A stretch of 64,000 nt of DNA from positions 41,700 through 105,699 of the forward strand of contig JAEXRL010000017.1 of assembly GCA_023440825.1 (NCBI GenBank), written 5' to 3'. The translations under genes and the position numbers were made by a program. Under the pieces are notes generated by a model. That model was not told where the DNA came from. It saw only the letters and a program-made list of their open reading frames with translations, and made no database searches. Shown one piece after another: positions 16,238 through 25,400 of the stretch. Every line of letters begins with the position of its first letter. Positions within the stretch are counted from its first letter, which is position 1. Source of the DNA: Pseudomonadota bacterium. Its GTDB lineage: Bacteria; Pseudomonadota; Gammaproteobacteria; Burkholderiales; Burkholderiaceae_B.

Positions 16238-17983
16238 ATGTTAGACGATTCGACGGCTCGTAACGGAGCCCAAGTGTTCCTGGATACCCTCCTGGAATTG
16301 GGGGTAGACACGATCTTTGGTTATCCCGGAGGGGCTGTGCTGCCTTTATATGATGCTTTATATTCTGAGTCTCGTATACGCCATATTTTGGTTCGTCACG
16401 AGCAGGCAGCGATGCATGCCGCTGAGGGCTATGCGCGTAGCACGGGTAAACCAGGTGTGGTGCTGGTCACCTCCGGCCCAGGTATGGCCAATACCACCTC
16501 AGGCCTGCTGGATGCGTTGTGCGATTCCATTCCCGTTTTGTGTATTAGTGGCCAAGTAGCTACGAGTGCTATTGGTACGGATGCGTTTCAAGAGTGTGAT
16601 GCGATCGGTATTTCCCGACCGGTGACCAAGTGGAACGCACAAATACGTCGTGTTGAAGATGTCGCCGCCTTAGCGGCCAAAGGGTATAAGCTGTGTACTC
16701 AGGGTCGACCAGGGCCGGTGCTACTGGATTTTCCCAAAGATATACAAATTGCTGACGTACCCCTGACGGTTGCCCGAGACAGCGCGGACAGTGCGCAGGC
16801 CGATACTAGCGCACAAAGTGCGCCAGTGCTCGAGACCGCGATTAAGCGTGCGGCGGCCTTAATTGCCAAGGCCAAGCGTCCTGTGTTTTATGGCGGAGGC
16901 GGCTTGATTAATTCAGGGCTGGATGCCTGTCACGCGTTTGCTGGATTGGTACAAGAAGTGGGCGCCCCCTGCACGTTAACGCTTATGGGCTTAGGGGCGT
17001 ATCCCGCCAGCGATGATCAGTTTGTTGGCATGTTGGGTATGCATGGCACGCTGGAAGCTAACTTGGCCATGCATCACGCTGATCTGATTATTTGTGTGGG
17101 TGCGCGTTTTGATGACAGGATTACCGGTCGTCTTTCGGATTTTTGTCCGCATGCAAGCAAAATCCATATTGATATCGACCCGGGCTCAATTGATAAAGTG
17201 GTGCGTGCGGATGTGGCCCTGGTGGGCGATTGTTATCCTTTGCTGCGCGCCTTACGTAAAGAGCTTAGCGCACATACGCTGGAGCCGGGCCACTTGGACG
17301 AGTGGTGGCAACGTATTGAGGTATGGCGTGCTCAGCAATGCTTGAAGGTAGAGCCATCTGATACGCATATTTTGCCGCAGCACTTATTGCTGGAGCTCAA
17401 TGCGCAGTTGCAGGGCAAGGACGCCATTGTGTCTACCGATGTGGGTCAGCACCAGATGTGGGCTGCTCAATACATCAAGTTTGACCGGCCTCGACGCTGG
17501 CTCACTTCTGGGGGAGCTGGCACGATGGGGTATGGTTTGCCGGCTGCCTTTGGTGCTCAGATTGCGCATCCCGATAAAACGGTGGTGTGCGTAAGTGGGG
17601 ACGCTTCTATCTTGATGAACATTCAAGAGCTAGCCAGTGCGGTTCAGCATCGTACACCAGTGAAGGTGGTGCTATGCAATAACGAACATATGGGCATGGT
17701 GCGACAGTGGCAAGAGCTGATTCATGATGGACGCTACAGCCACAGCTATAACGAGGCCCTGCCCGATTTTGTGGCGCTGGCCCGCTCTTTTGGTTGGCAG
17801 GCGGCTCAAGTTTCTGATCCCGGACAGTTGGCTGCTGCCTTGCAGGAGTGCTTGCAGTCGGAAGGCCCCTACTTTCTGGATGCACGCGTTCAAGCACAAG
17901 AGAACTGCTTTCCCATGATGCCAGCAGGATATGGGCATCAGCAGGTTATGCTGTCAGAGGATACGTGGTATGTAGAAGAGTAA
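16238..17983 (+). CDS. Acetolactate synthase large-subunit-like ThDP enzyme (no small subunit)
   Basis: This protein has about 581 residues from the ATG at 16238 (a GTG four codons earlier is possible; neither has a strong ribosome site). It shows the ThDP-activating Glu55 in RHEQAAMHAAEGYAR, the ALS-like DAFQECDAIGISRPVTKWN, and the cofactor/Mg motif VSGDASILMN ending CNNEHMGMVRQWQ. The MGMVRQWQ phrase is characteristic of acetolactate synthase. ilvN, normally next to ilvB, is missing; a TRAP transporter follows instead. It may therefore be a catabolic or specialised 2-ketoacid carboligase rather than the biosynthetic enzyme. Confidence 0.85.
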   Translation: MLDDSTARNGAQVFLDTLLELGVDTIFGYPGGAVLPLYDALYSESRIRHILVRHEQAAMHAAEGYARSTGKPGVVLVTSGPGMANTTSGLLDALCDSIPVLCISGQVATSAIGTDAFQECDAIGISRPVTKWNAQIRRVEDVAALAAKGYKLCTQGRPGPVLLDFPKDIQIADVPLTVARDSADSAQADTSAQSAPVLETAIKRAAALIAKAKRPVFYGGGGLINSGLDACHAFAGLVQEVGAPCTLTLMGLGAYPASDDQFVGMLGMHGTLEANLAMHHADLIICVGARFDDRITGRLSDFCPHASKIHIDIDPGSIDKVVRADVALVGDCYPLLRALRKELSAHTLEPGHLDEWWQRIEVWRAQQCLKVEPSDTHILPQHLLLELNAQLQGKDAIVSTDVGQHQMWAAQYIKFDRPRRWLTSGGAGTMGYGLPAAFGAQIAHPDKTVVCVSGDASILMNIQELASAVQHRTPVKVVLCNNEHMGMVRQWQELIHDGRYSHSYNEALPDFVALARSFGWQAAQVSDPGQLAAALQECLQSEGPYFLDARVQAQENCFPMMPAGYGHQQVMLSEDTWYVEE

Positions 17984-18075
17984 GTTGTTGCTACACGGGC
18001 GAAAACCCCTATATGGTAGCGGAGCTGGCTGTTTTACAGTGTTTTAGGTTTTTTGACGATACAACAGGAGACATC

Positions 18076-19047
18076 ATGCGCCAACGCATACGACATAGTT
18101 TATTTGCTCTATTAGCTGCTTCAGTCTTATCGGGCACCACGGCCGTGGCGCAAACGCCTTTGAAGCTGGCTTACGCACTGTCTACCAGCTCGCACTACGG
18201 CGCGGGGGCGGATGCCTTTGCGGCCAGCATAGAGGACGGCAATCAGTACAAAATTGAGGCCTTCCCCAACAGTGCCTTGGGGGGTGAGCGCGAGGTGATT
18301 GAAGGTTTGCAACTGGGTACCATCGATTTAGCGATTGTTTCCACCGGTGCTACCTTGAACTTCGTACCTAAAACAGGCGTATTCGATATTCCCTTCTTGT
18401 TCCGTGACCTAGAGCATGCCCGCACCGTGTTGGACGGCGATATTGGTCAGGATCTATTGAAGGAATTTCCCAAGCGCGGCTTGGTGGCGTTGGCCTGGGG
18501 TGAGCAAGGTTTCCGTCATCTGACCAATAGTAGCCGTCCAGTTACGACGCCTGCCGATGCTAAGGGTCTAAAAATTCGCACCACTGAAAACCCTATCCAT
18601 ATCACGGCATTCCGTGAAATGGGCGTATTGGCAACCCCCATGGCATGGCCCGAGGTGGCCACGGCGCTGCAGCAGGGCACCATAGATGGGCAAGAGAACC
18701 CTCTATCCGTGATTGTGTCCGCCAAGTTGCCTCAGTTGCAAAAATACCTGTCTTTGACGGCTCATGTGTATGGACCGGCGTTGGTGTTGATGTCGCCTAC
18801 GGTGTATGACAGTTTGTCAGATGAAGAAAAAGCACGCTTCCAAAAAGCGGGGGACGCGGCCGCACAAGCAATGCGCAAGTACGTAGATGATATTGAGCAA
18901 AGCGGTGTCGAGTCGGTGAAGGCCGATGGTATGCAGGTTAATACAGTGGATCATGCTGCGTTTGCTAAAGCGGTTGAGCCTGTGTATCCCCAGTACTATA
19001 AGCAGTTCGGCCAAGAGCTGGTTGAGGCGATTCGCAATACCCAGTAA
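18076..19047 (+). CDS. dctP: TRAP transporter periplasmic substrate-binding protein (DctP family)
   Basis: The start at 18076 is preceded by AGGAG and opens a signal peptide (Arg-rich n-region, core LFALLAASVLSG, cleavage after TAVAQ). The mature protein carries the DctP phrases KIEAFPNSALGGEREVIEGLQLGTIDL, FDIPFLFRDLEHAR and LKIRTTENPIHITAFREMGV followed by PMAWPEVATALQQGTIDGQENP. The Arg in KIRTT is the residue that usually binds the ligand carboxylate. Length is 323 residues, normal for the family. It forms one operon with dctQ and dctM, and perhaps with the ALS-like gene 92 bases upstream, so a 2-ketoacid ligand is possible. Confidence 0.93.
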   Translation: MRQRIRHSLFALLAASVLSGTTAVAQTPLKLAYALSTSSHYGAGADAFAASIEDGNQYKIEAFPNSALGGEREVIEGLQLGTIDLAIVSTGATLNFVPKTGVFDIPFLFRDLEHARTVLDGDIGQDLLKEFPKRGLVALAWGEQGFRHLTNSSRPVTTPADAKGLKIRTTENPIHITAFREMGVLATPMAWPEVATALQQGTIDGQENPLSVIVSAKLPQLQKYLSLTAHVYGPALVLMSPTVYDSLSDEEKARFQKAGDAAAQAMRKYVDDIEQSGVESVKADGMQVNTVDHAAFAKAVEPVYPQYYKQFGQELVEAIRNTQ

Positions 19048-19060
19048 AGGAACGTAGCAG

Positions 19061-19555
19061 ATGTGGTTTGTACGTATCCTGGATAAGAGCCTGTTCCGAC
19101 TGGTGTCGGGACTGGCTCAATTATTACTGGTATCGGCTGTAGGTGCTGCTTTTTATCAGGTGATTGCGCGCTTTATTTTGCAGTCACCTGCTGACTGGAG
19201 CGAAGCCTGGTCGCGGGCAGCCTTGATCTGGACGGTAATGCTGGGCTTATGCCTCGCCTTTCGCCAAGGTGCTATGTTAAGTGTGGATGCGGTGCGTACA
19301 TTTTTGACGTGTCGCCAACGGCGCTGGCTAGACCATATGGTGTTGTTGTTGACACTGGCATTTTTTGCCACCTTAACGTGGGCAGGGATACAGATGGGCT
19401 GGAGAGTGAGATTCCAAACCATGCCCAGCCTGGGCTGGTCCATTTCCTGGATTTATATTGCCATTCCTATAGGCTCAGTTCTTGCCATGCTAGGCGTATT
19501 CGCTCGCTGGATAGAGAACCCTGAGCCAGTGGTGGTGGATGATATGCAGTTATAA
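19061..19555 (+). CDS. dctQ: TRAP transporter small permease (DctQ family)
   Basis: This 164-residue protein has four membrane helices (about residues 12-35, 48-68, 88-110 and 128-150) and the family motif SPADWSEAWSRAALIWTVMLG in the first half. DctQ proteins bridge the binding protein and the large permease at the inner membrane. It starts 13 bases after dctP and is followed 21 bases later by dctM. Confidence 0.9.
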   Translation: MWFVRILDKSLFRLVSGLAQLLLVSAVGAAFYQVIARFILQSPADWSEAWSRAALIWTVMLGLCLAFRQGAMLSVDAVRTFLTCRQRRWLDHMVLLLTLAFFATLTWAGIQMGWRVRFQTMPSLGWSISWIYIAIPIGSVLAMLGVFARWIENPEPVVVDDMQL

Positions 19556-19576
19556 ATTGCGGGCGGAAGTAAACAC

Positions 19577-20854
19577 ATGTCTCAGTTAATGTTGCTGGCA
19601 ATGCTGCTATTTTTTGTCATTACCGTACCGGTAGCGGTGTCGGTAGGCTTAGCCAGCATAGTAGGTATCAATTGGGATGGACGCATGACAATGCTGGTTC
19701 TGGCCCAGCAAATGTATGCTTCCATGGATAAATACCCATTGGTAGCGGTGCCGTTTTTTATACTCGCTGGAAACCTCATGGAAGCCGGAGGCATCTCCGA
19801 GCGTATGGTGGAGTTTGCTAAAAGCGTGGTGGGCGGCATGCAGGGAGGCTTGGCGTGTAGCTGTGTGCTTACGTGTATGATCTTTGCCGCGGTGGCGGGC
19901 TCCAGTGTTGCCACAACGTTTGCGGTGGGTGCCATACTTATTCCGGCAATGGTTAAACATGGCTATTCCAGGCCATTTGCGGCGTCGTTACAGGCTACCA
20001 GTGCCGAGCTGGGTGTGATTATTCCTCCTTCCATACCATTGATCCTGTTTGCAGTGTCTACCGATACGTCGGTAGGTGAGTTGTTTATAGCTGGCTTAGG
20101 GCCGGGCTTGCTAATCGGTCTGGCGCTCATGGCGTATGTCTGGCTTTACGCCAAGCGACACAATCTGGGTACGCGAGATGGCTTACATCGCATGCCTTTA
20201 TGGCCGGCCTTCAAACAGGCCTGGTTGGCTTTGCTAATGCCAGTCATTATTCTCGGTGGTATTTATGGAGGAGTGTTTACGCCTACCGAGGCCTCGGCCA
20301 TTGCCGTGGTCTATGCATGGATAGTGGGCACTTTTGTCTATCGGCGCATTGATACACAGGCGCTCAAGCGCACTTTACACCGCTCTGTGGTGTCCACCGC
20401 GGTCATCATGTTTATTATTGCGAATGCCTCCATCTTTGGCTTTTTGCTGAATCGTGCCGGTATACCGAGTGCACTAGGGCATTGGCTAGGTGGGCTGTTT
20501 GATAGTCAACTGACTTTCTTGATTGGCGTGAATGTAGCACTGTTCGTCATCGGCATGTTTATCGAGACTTCGGCATCCATTGTGGTGTTGGCGCCTTTAC
20601 TGCTGCCTGTTGCGATGCAGTTTGGGATCGACCCCGTGCACTTTGGCATCATTATGGTGGTGAACCTGGCGTTAGGTATGGTGACCCCACCTTTTGGTGT
20701 AAATTTATTTGCAGCGTGTTCTGTGGCAGGTATTTCACTAGAGCGTTTGATTCGACCCTTGATACCGTTTGTGCTGGTGGTGGTGGCGTGTTTGTTGCTA
20801 ATTAGCTATGTGCCAGAGATTAGCTTGCTGATGCGTGACGTGGTGTATCGTTAA
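19577..20854 (+). CDS. dctM: TRAP transporter large permease (DctM family)
   Basis: This 425-residue, very hydrophobic protein has the expected number of helices for DctM (about 12). Recognisable family phrases are PLVAVPFFILAGNLMEAGGISERMV, GSSVATTFAVG, the ELGVIIPPSIPLILFA segment, GGIYGGVFTPTEASAIAVVYA, and LALGMVTPPFGVNLFAACSVAG. It is the sodium-driven translocation subunit. It ends the operon at a GC-rich hairpin and converges on topB. Confidence 0.94.
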   Translation: MSQLMLLAMLLFFVITVPVAVSVGLASIVGINWDGRMTMLVLAQQMYASMDKYPLVAVPFFILAGNLMEAGGISERMVEFAKSVVGGMQGGLACSCVLTCMIFAAVAGSSVATTFAVGAILIPAMVKHGYSRPFAASLQATSAELGVIIPPSIPLILFAVSTDTSVGELFIAGLGPGLLIGLALMAYVWLYAKRHNLGTRDGLHRMPLWPAFKQAWLALLMPVIILGGIYGGVFTPTEASAIAVVYAWIVGTFVYRRIDTQALKRTLHRSVVSTAVIMFIIANASIFGFLLNRAGIPSALGHWLGGLFDSQLTFLIGVNVALFVIGMFIETSASIVVLAPLLLPVAMQFGIDPVHFGIIMVVNLALGMVTPPFGVNLFAACSVAGISLERLIRPLIPFVLVVVACLLLISYVPEISLLMRDVVYR

Positions 20855-20857
20855 TCA

Positions 20858-20885
20858 GCAGCCCGACAGAAGTATGTCGGGCTGC
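20858..20885. terminator. GC-rich hairpin between convergent dctM and topB
   Basis: GCAGCCCGACA and TGTCGGGCTGC form a perfect 11-bp stem around GAAGTA. No T-run follows on either strand. Its position between convergent stops suggests a shared transcription or mRNA end. Confidence 0.6.
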
Positions 20886-20898
20886 ACTTACAGCCTGT

Positions 20899-23502
20899 TT
20901 ATTCAGCCGTTTTAGCGGCTACTTTCTTAGCCGCTTTCTTGGCTGCCTTTTTGGCAGGTGCCTTTTTAGCGGCTGTTTTTTTGCTTGCTGCTTTTTTAGC
21001 CGCTGTCTTGCTGCTGCTTTTCTTGGCTGCGGTTTTACGGCCAGGTTTTTCGGGACGCGGCTCAAACTCAAAACCGACCTTGCCAGCCTCACCTCGGACT
21101 AAAAAGGCTTTAAATTTACGGTTTGTACGCGCTGATACAAAGCCATCTAGCAGATCTGTTTTACCCTCTGCCAGCAGTTTGTGCATTTGTTCGCGGCTAA
21201 TGTCTTGCTGCAAAATCACTTTATTGCTGCGAAAATCGCAGCTTTTGCTGGCTCCGACGGACTTCTCGCACAGATAGCGCATGCCATGTTCGTAGACCTT
21301 GGCTCCACATTTGGGACACGGGCCAACCGACTCACTCGCGCTAAAGTCGATTTCCTCGTCGCTGTCATCGTCGTTTTGCCCAAAATCGAACTCGAGCTTG
21401 TACTCGTCAGAGATGCGTAAGATTGCCGAAAAAGGACGCCCCATTTTGCTGATAAAGCCAGGTAGCGGGCCAAGCTCACGCTTTTGCAGTAACTCCTCGA
21501 CCTCAGGAAGTTCGAAAGTGCGGCCACCTGGGTGCTTGCCAATGGAAAACTCGCAGGCAGTACACGCGTAACGACGATAGTTTTCCTTCACTACGCTGCC
21601 ACATTTAGGACAAGGGGTGCTTAAGGTTGCGTAGTCGCCGGGTACCGTGTCGCGTTCGTATTCCTTGGCGCGCTTGACGATGACCTGCGTCATTTGGGCG
21701 ATCTCGCGCATGAATACACTACGCTCTAGCTGCCCTTGCTCGATTTGTTTGAGCTGGTGTTCCCAGCCGCCTGTTAGCTCCGGCGAGGTGAGTTCATTCA
21801 CGCCTAGGCCAGACAGTAGCGTCATGAGCTGGCGTGCTTTGGCGCTAGGTACCAGTTCTCTGCCCTCGCGCCGCAGATAGCCTTCGTTGAGCAGACCTTC
21901 AATAATAGCGGCTCGGGTCGCGGGGGTGCCCAGTCCGCGTTCTGACATGGCCTCGCGCAGTGCCTCGTCGTCCACGAGCTTGCCCGCTCCTTCCATGGCC
22001 GAGAGCAAGGTTGCTTCGGTGAAACGTGCTGGCGGCTTGGTGGCCAACTGATGCAAATCGATATCTTCGGTGCGTACACGCTCGCCTTCGTCTACCGGCA
22101 CTAATGAACCTTCCTCATTTTGTGCTTCGCGGCCGTAGATAGCTAGCCAGCCCGGCTTGACCAACACCTTGCCTTCGGTTTTAAAGTGGTGACCCGAGAC
22201 TTCGGTAATGCGTGTGGTGACGCGGAATTCAGCCGCGGGGAAAAATACGGCCAGAAAGCGGCGCGTGACCAGCTCATAAATTTTGCCTTCCGCTTCGCTC
22301 AGTTCACGAGGAATTTGCAGCGTAGGGATGATGGCAAAGTGATCCGATACCTTTTTGTTATCGAAGACACGACGATTGGGCTTGACCCAGTTTTCCTTGC
22401 AGACGGTTTGGGCAAAGCTTTGCACGGATGCGGAAGCAGGTGTACTGCTGTCGGCCAGAGCCTGCATGGTGTCTTTGACGGTGCTGACGTAGTCCTCAGG
22501 TAGATAGCGGGAGTCGGTTCGTGGGTAAGTTAAGGCCTTGTGTCGCTCGTATAAGGTTTGCGCCAGGGCCAAGGTGGTTTTGGCTGAAAACCCAAAGCGC
22601 GAGTTCGCCTCACGCTGTAAGGAAGTCAGGTCAAACAGGGCTGGCGAGATCTGTGTGCTGGGCTTGGATTCTTCGTTAACGATGCCAGGCTGTTCGCGGC
22701 AGGCAGCCACAATGGTTTGTGCTGCGGTGGCAGACCACAGGCGTGAATCGCGCTTTTCAGCGTCTTTTTCGTCTTTTTTGAAATCGGGATCGAACCAACG
22801 ACCTTGATACAGCCCAGCAGCAGCGATGAAGGTGGCATGCACTTCCCAGTAATCACGCGAGACAAAGCGGCGGATTTTATCTTCGCGTTCGCTCACTATG
22901 GCCAGTGTGGGGGTTTGTACACGACCTACCGGTGTTTTGAAAAAGCCACCATCTTTGCTGTTAAAGGCGGTCATGGCGCGAGTGCCATTAATACCCACGA
23001 GCCAGTCGGCCTCAGCACGAGAGCGCGCCGCGGCTTCCAGGGGCTTGAGCTCATCGTCGTCACGCAAGCTGGCAAAGGCTTCACGTATGGCTGTTTGCGT
23101 CATGGAGCGTAGCCATAAGCGCTGCACTGGCTTTTTAGAGCCGGCGTACTGCATGATGTAGCGAAAGATCAGCTCACCCTCACGCCCCGCGTCACAGGCA
23201 TTAATAATGCTGTGTACATCTTTGCGTTTAATGAGCTTGACCAGTAACTTTAGCCGCTCAGTTGATTTTTTGTCGGTAGGCTGTAACTCAAACTGGGGCG
23301 GTATCACGGGTAAATGCGTGAAGCTCCATTTGCCGCGTACAGGATCATTCGGGGCAATCAGCCCTAGCAGGTGGCCAATACTGGCAGCCAAGACATATTG
23401 ATCACTTTCAAAGTAATCCCCGTCTCGAGTGAAACCGCCCAAAGCACGGGATATGTCCAAAGCGACAGAGGGTTTCTCGGCAATAATGAGTGTTTTTTCC
23501 AT
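20899..23502 (-). CDS. topB: DNA topoisomerase III with histone H1-like tail
   Basis: This 867-residue type IA topoisomerase has a TOPRIM domain (LIIAEKPSVALDISRALGG, then NACDAGREGELIFRY) and the active-site tyrosine region ALTYPRTDSRYLPED. After the core come topoisomerase zinc-finger-like modules (CPKCGSVVKENYRRYACTAC and CPKCGAKVYEHGMRYLC) and a repeated RKFKAFLV segment. The last roughly 50 residues are almost only Lys, Ala, Thr and Ser in AAKKA-type repeats, like histone H1. It decatenates DNA. The zinc-finger extension is common in beta-proteobacterial TopB; the tail is longer than in enterobacterial enzymes. Confidence 0.95.
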   Translation of the reverse strand: MEKTLIIAEKPSVALDISRALGGFTRDGDYFESDQYVLAASIGHLLGLIAPNDPVRGKWSFTHLPVIPPQFELQPTDKKSTERLKLLVKLIKRKDVHSIINACDAGREGELIFRYIMQYAGSKKPVQRLWLRSMTQTAIREAFASLRDDDELKPLEAAARSRAEADWLVGINGTRAMTAFNSKDGGFFKTPVGRVQTPTLAIVSEREDKIRRFVSRDYWEVHATFIAAAGLYQGRWFDPDFKKDEKDAEKRDSRLWSATAAQTIVAACREQPGIVNEESKPSTQISPALFDLTSLQREANSRFGFSAKTTLALAQTLYERHKALTYPRTDSRYLPEDYVSTVKDTMQALADSSTPASASVQSFAQTVCKENWVKPNRRVFDNKKVSDHFAIIPTLQIPRELSEAEGKIYELVTRRFLAVFFPAAEFRVTTRITEVSGHHFKTEGKVLVKPGWLAIYGREAQNEEGSLVPVDEGERVRTEDIDLHQLATKPPARFTEATLLSAMEGAGKLVDDEALREAMSERGLGTPATRAAIIEGLLNEGYLRREGRELVPSAKARQLMTLLSGLGVNELTSPELTGGWEHQLKQIEQGQLERSVFMREIAQMTQVIVKRAKEYERDTVPGDYATLSTPCPKCGSVVKENYRRYACTACEFSIGKHPGGRTFELPEVEELLQKRELGPLPGFISKMGRPFSAILRISDEYKLEFDFGQNDDDSDEEIDFSASESVGPCPKCGAKVYEHGMRYLCEKSVGASKSCDFRSNKVILQQDISREQMHKLLAEGKTDLLDGFVSARTNRKFKAFLVRGEAGKVGFEFEPRPEKPGRKTAAKKSSSKTAAKKAASKKTAAKKAPAKKAAKKAAKKVAAKTAE

Positions 23503-23695
23503 GTGATTCCAATGACAGCAATTCTGCGGCAGTAGCGCGGATCATACGAGGTGGGTAGCAGTCTTTGCAAGTCGGCAGTGGCATAAGCCTACCTGATGCT
23601 GTGCCAACTGGCGAGTAGTGTCGCTGAAAAGGCCCGTTAGTTTGCGTGTAAATAACTGTACATCGTCTGATATTAACAAATGACAAGTGGTGCTA

Positions 23696-23710
23696 GAATG
23701 TAAGACAAGT
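23696..23710. promoter_or_regulatory. Candidate FadR-type operator upstream of the KGSA dehydrogenase gene
   Basis: GAATGTAAGACAAGT (reverse ACTTGTCTTACATTC) lies 45 bases upstream of the start codon at 23755. It matches the FadR-subfamily consensus TNGT-N3-ACNA with one mismatch. Fourteen of its bases recur exactly upstream of the Bug gene at 37683. Confidence 0.5.
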
Positions 23711-23754
23711 TCGTCTTTAATTTGTTGCTTGTAAATTTTAGGGGGTGATGTGCA

Positions 23755-25329
23755 ATGACACACATAGCTGGACACATGTTAATAGGCTCTGAGGATGTAC
23801 AAGGGACTTCCGCAGCGATACAGGCCGTTAATCCGGCCACGAATCAGGTTTTATCACCGGTTTATGCGGGGGGTACAGAGGCGCATGTCAATGAGGCGTG
23901 CGTATTGGCGCAGGAGGCTTTTGCGAGCTATAGGCAAACCTCGCCGGCTCAGCGTGCTGCTTTCTTAGAAGCGATTGCGGATCAAATTGAAGCCTTGGGC
24001 GATATATTGATCGAGCGTGCCCATATGGAATCGGGCTTGCCATTGGCTCGTTTGCAAGGAGAGCGTGGACGCACTGTTGGGCAATTGCGCTTATTTGCTA
24101 AAGAAGTGCTGCGAGGTGAGTTTTTTAATGCTCGCATTGATTCGGCTCAAGCCCAGCGTCAACCTTTACCGCGCAGCGATATACGTTTGCAATATATTCC
24201 AGTGGGCCCTGTGGCTGTGTTTGGAGCCAGTAATTTTCCGCTCGCATTTTCGGTTGCAGGCGGAGACACTGCCGCTGCTCTGGCAGCAGGTGCTCCAGTG
24301 ATTGTGAAGGGCCATTCCGCACATCCAGGTACTTCTGAGTTGGTCGGCCGTGCGATACGTGCTGCTGTGCAGGCATGTGGTTTGCCAGCGGGTGTTTTTT
24401 CTTTGTTGTTTGGTTCTGGGCGAGAAATTGGTCAAAGTCTGGTCAAACACCCTGTGATTAAGGCAGTGGCGTTTACGGGCTCTCGCTCAGCAGGTGTGGC
24501 CTTGATGCACACGGCTGCAGCACGTCCCGAGCCGATTCCTGTTTTTGCAGAAATGAGCAGCATTAATCCTGTATTCCTGTTGCCAGCGGCCTTGGCTGAG
24601 CGAGCGACTGAAATGGCGCAGGGGTTTGTGCAGTCTCTTACTCTAGGAGCGGGTCAGTTTTGTACTAATCCGGGACTGGTCATAGGCGTGCGCTCAGAAG
24701 GGCTGAATCAGTTCATGGCCACGGCTAAGCAAGCGGTGGAAAACGCGCCCAGCGCAACCATGCTGACCCCTGGTATTTTCGAGGCTTACGTGCAGGGTGT
24801 CGGGCAGTTGCAACACTTGTCCGCGGTGCAGGAAGTAGCGGTTGGACAGATTGATAAGCTGCAGGAAAATCAGTGTCAGGCGCGTTTGTTCCTGACAAGT
24901 GCATCACAGTTTATGGAGCATGCCCATATTCTGGGTCACGAGGTATTTGGTTCTGCGTCCTTGGTCGTGGAGTGTGACAGCGCTGAGCAAATGTTGGAGG
25001 TGATCGCCAGTTTGGAAGGCCAGCTCACGGCAACCATACAAATGCAGCCGGGGCAGGACGTAGAACAGGCTCAAGCTCTGGTGCAAGCCTTAGAGTTGAA
25101 AGTGGGACGTATCTTGTTCAATGGCTACCCCACAGGGGTAGAAGTGTGCGATGCCATGGTGCATGGTGGCCCTTTCCCGGCCACCTCAGACAGTCGTGCG
25201 ACCTCAGTGGGTACCGCAGCCGTACTACGCTTCTTGCGGCCCGTATGTTATCAGGATGTGCCCGATGAGTTACTGCCGCCAGCACTGGCGGATGCAAACG
25301 CATGGGATCTGCCACGTCGTCAAAGTTAA
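23755..25329 (+). CDS. 2,5-dioxovalerate (alpha-ketoglutarate semialdehyde) dehydrogenase
   Basis: This 524-residue aldehyde dehydrogenase resembles the KGSADH group, which oxidises 2-oxoglutarate semialdehyde to 2-oxoglutarate. Motifs are GPVAVFGASNFPLAFSVAGG, the Rossmann phrase AVAFTGSRSAG, general-base Glu266 in FAEMSSINPVF, and nucleophile Cys303 in GAGQFCTNPG. The SSINPVF phrase is typical of this group. A purine-rich ribosome site (GGGGG) precedes the ATG. It is the last step of the pentonate/hexarate dehydratase route whose other genes are at 26190 and 29164. The RraA-like gene follows on the same strand. Confidence 0.88.
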   Translation: MTHIAGHMLIGSEDVQGTSAAIQAVNPATNQVLSPVYAGGTEAHVNEACVLAQEAFASYRQTSPAQRAAFLEAIADQIEALGDILIERAHMESGLPLARLQGERGRTVGQLRLFAKEVLRGEFFNARIDSAQAQRQPLPRSDIRLQYIPVGPVAVFGASNFPLAFSVAGGDTAAALAAGAPVIVKGHSAHPGTSELVGRAIRAAVQACGLPAGVFSLLFGSGREIGQSLVKHPVIKAVAFTGSRSAGVALMHTAAARPEPIPVFAEMSSINPVFLLPAALAERATEMAQGFVQSLTLGAGQFCTNPGLVIGVRSEGLNQFMATAKQAVENAPSATMLTPGIFEAYVQGVGQLQHLSAVQEVAVGQIDKLQENQCQARLFLTSASQFMEHAHILGHEVFGSASLVVECDSAEQMLEVIASLEGQLTATIQMQPGQDVEQAQALVQALELKVGRILFNGYPTGVEVCDAMVHGGPFPATSDSRATSVGTAAVLRFLRPVCYQDVPDELLPPALADANAWDLPRRQS

Positions 25330-25400
25330 TAGCTGTTTTATAAGCGGGGCTGCACCTGCCGCAGGTGGGGCAGTCCGGCCTTCTATTTCGGGAAAGTGAT

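Noticed and set aside
16174..16311. N-terminal extension of the SET protein to 16311
   Set aside because: The extension has no SET-family features and runs through the divergent ALS promoter and start codon; the domain starts right after the ATG ending at 16173.
20920..21050. Short direct repeats at the topB 3' end as a mobile-element boundary
   Set aside because: They encode the AAKKA-type tail in frame with topB.
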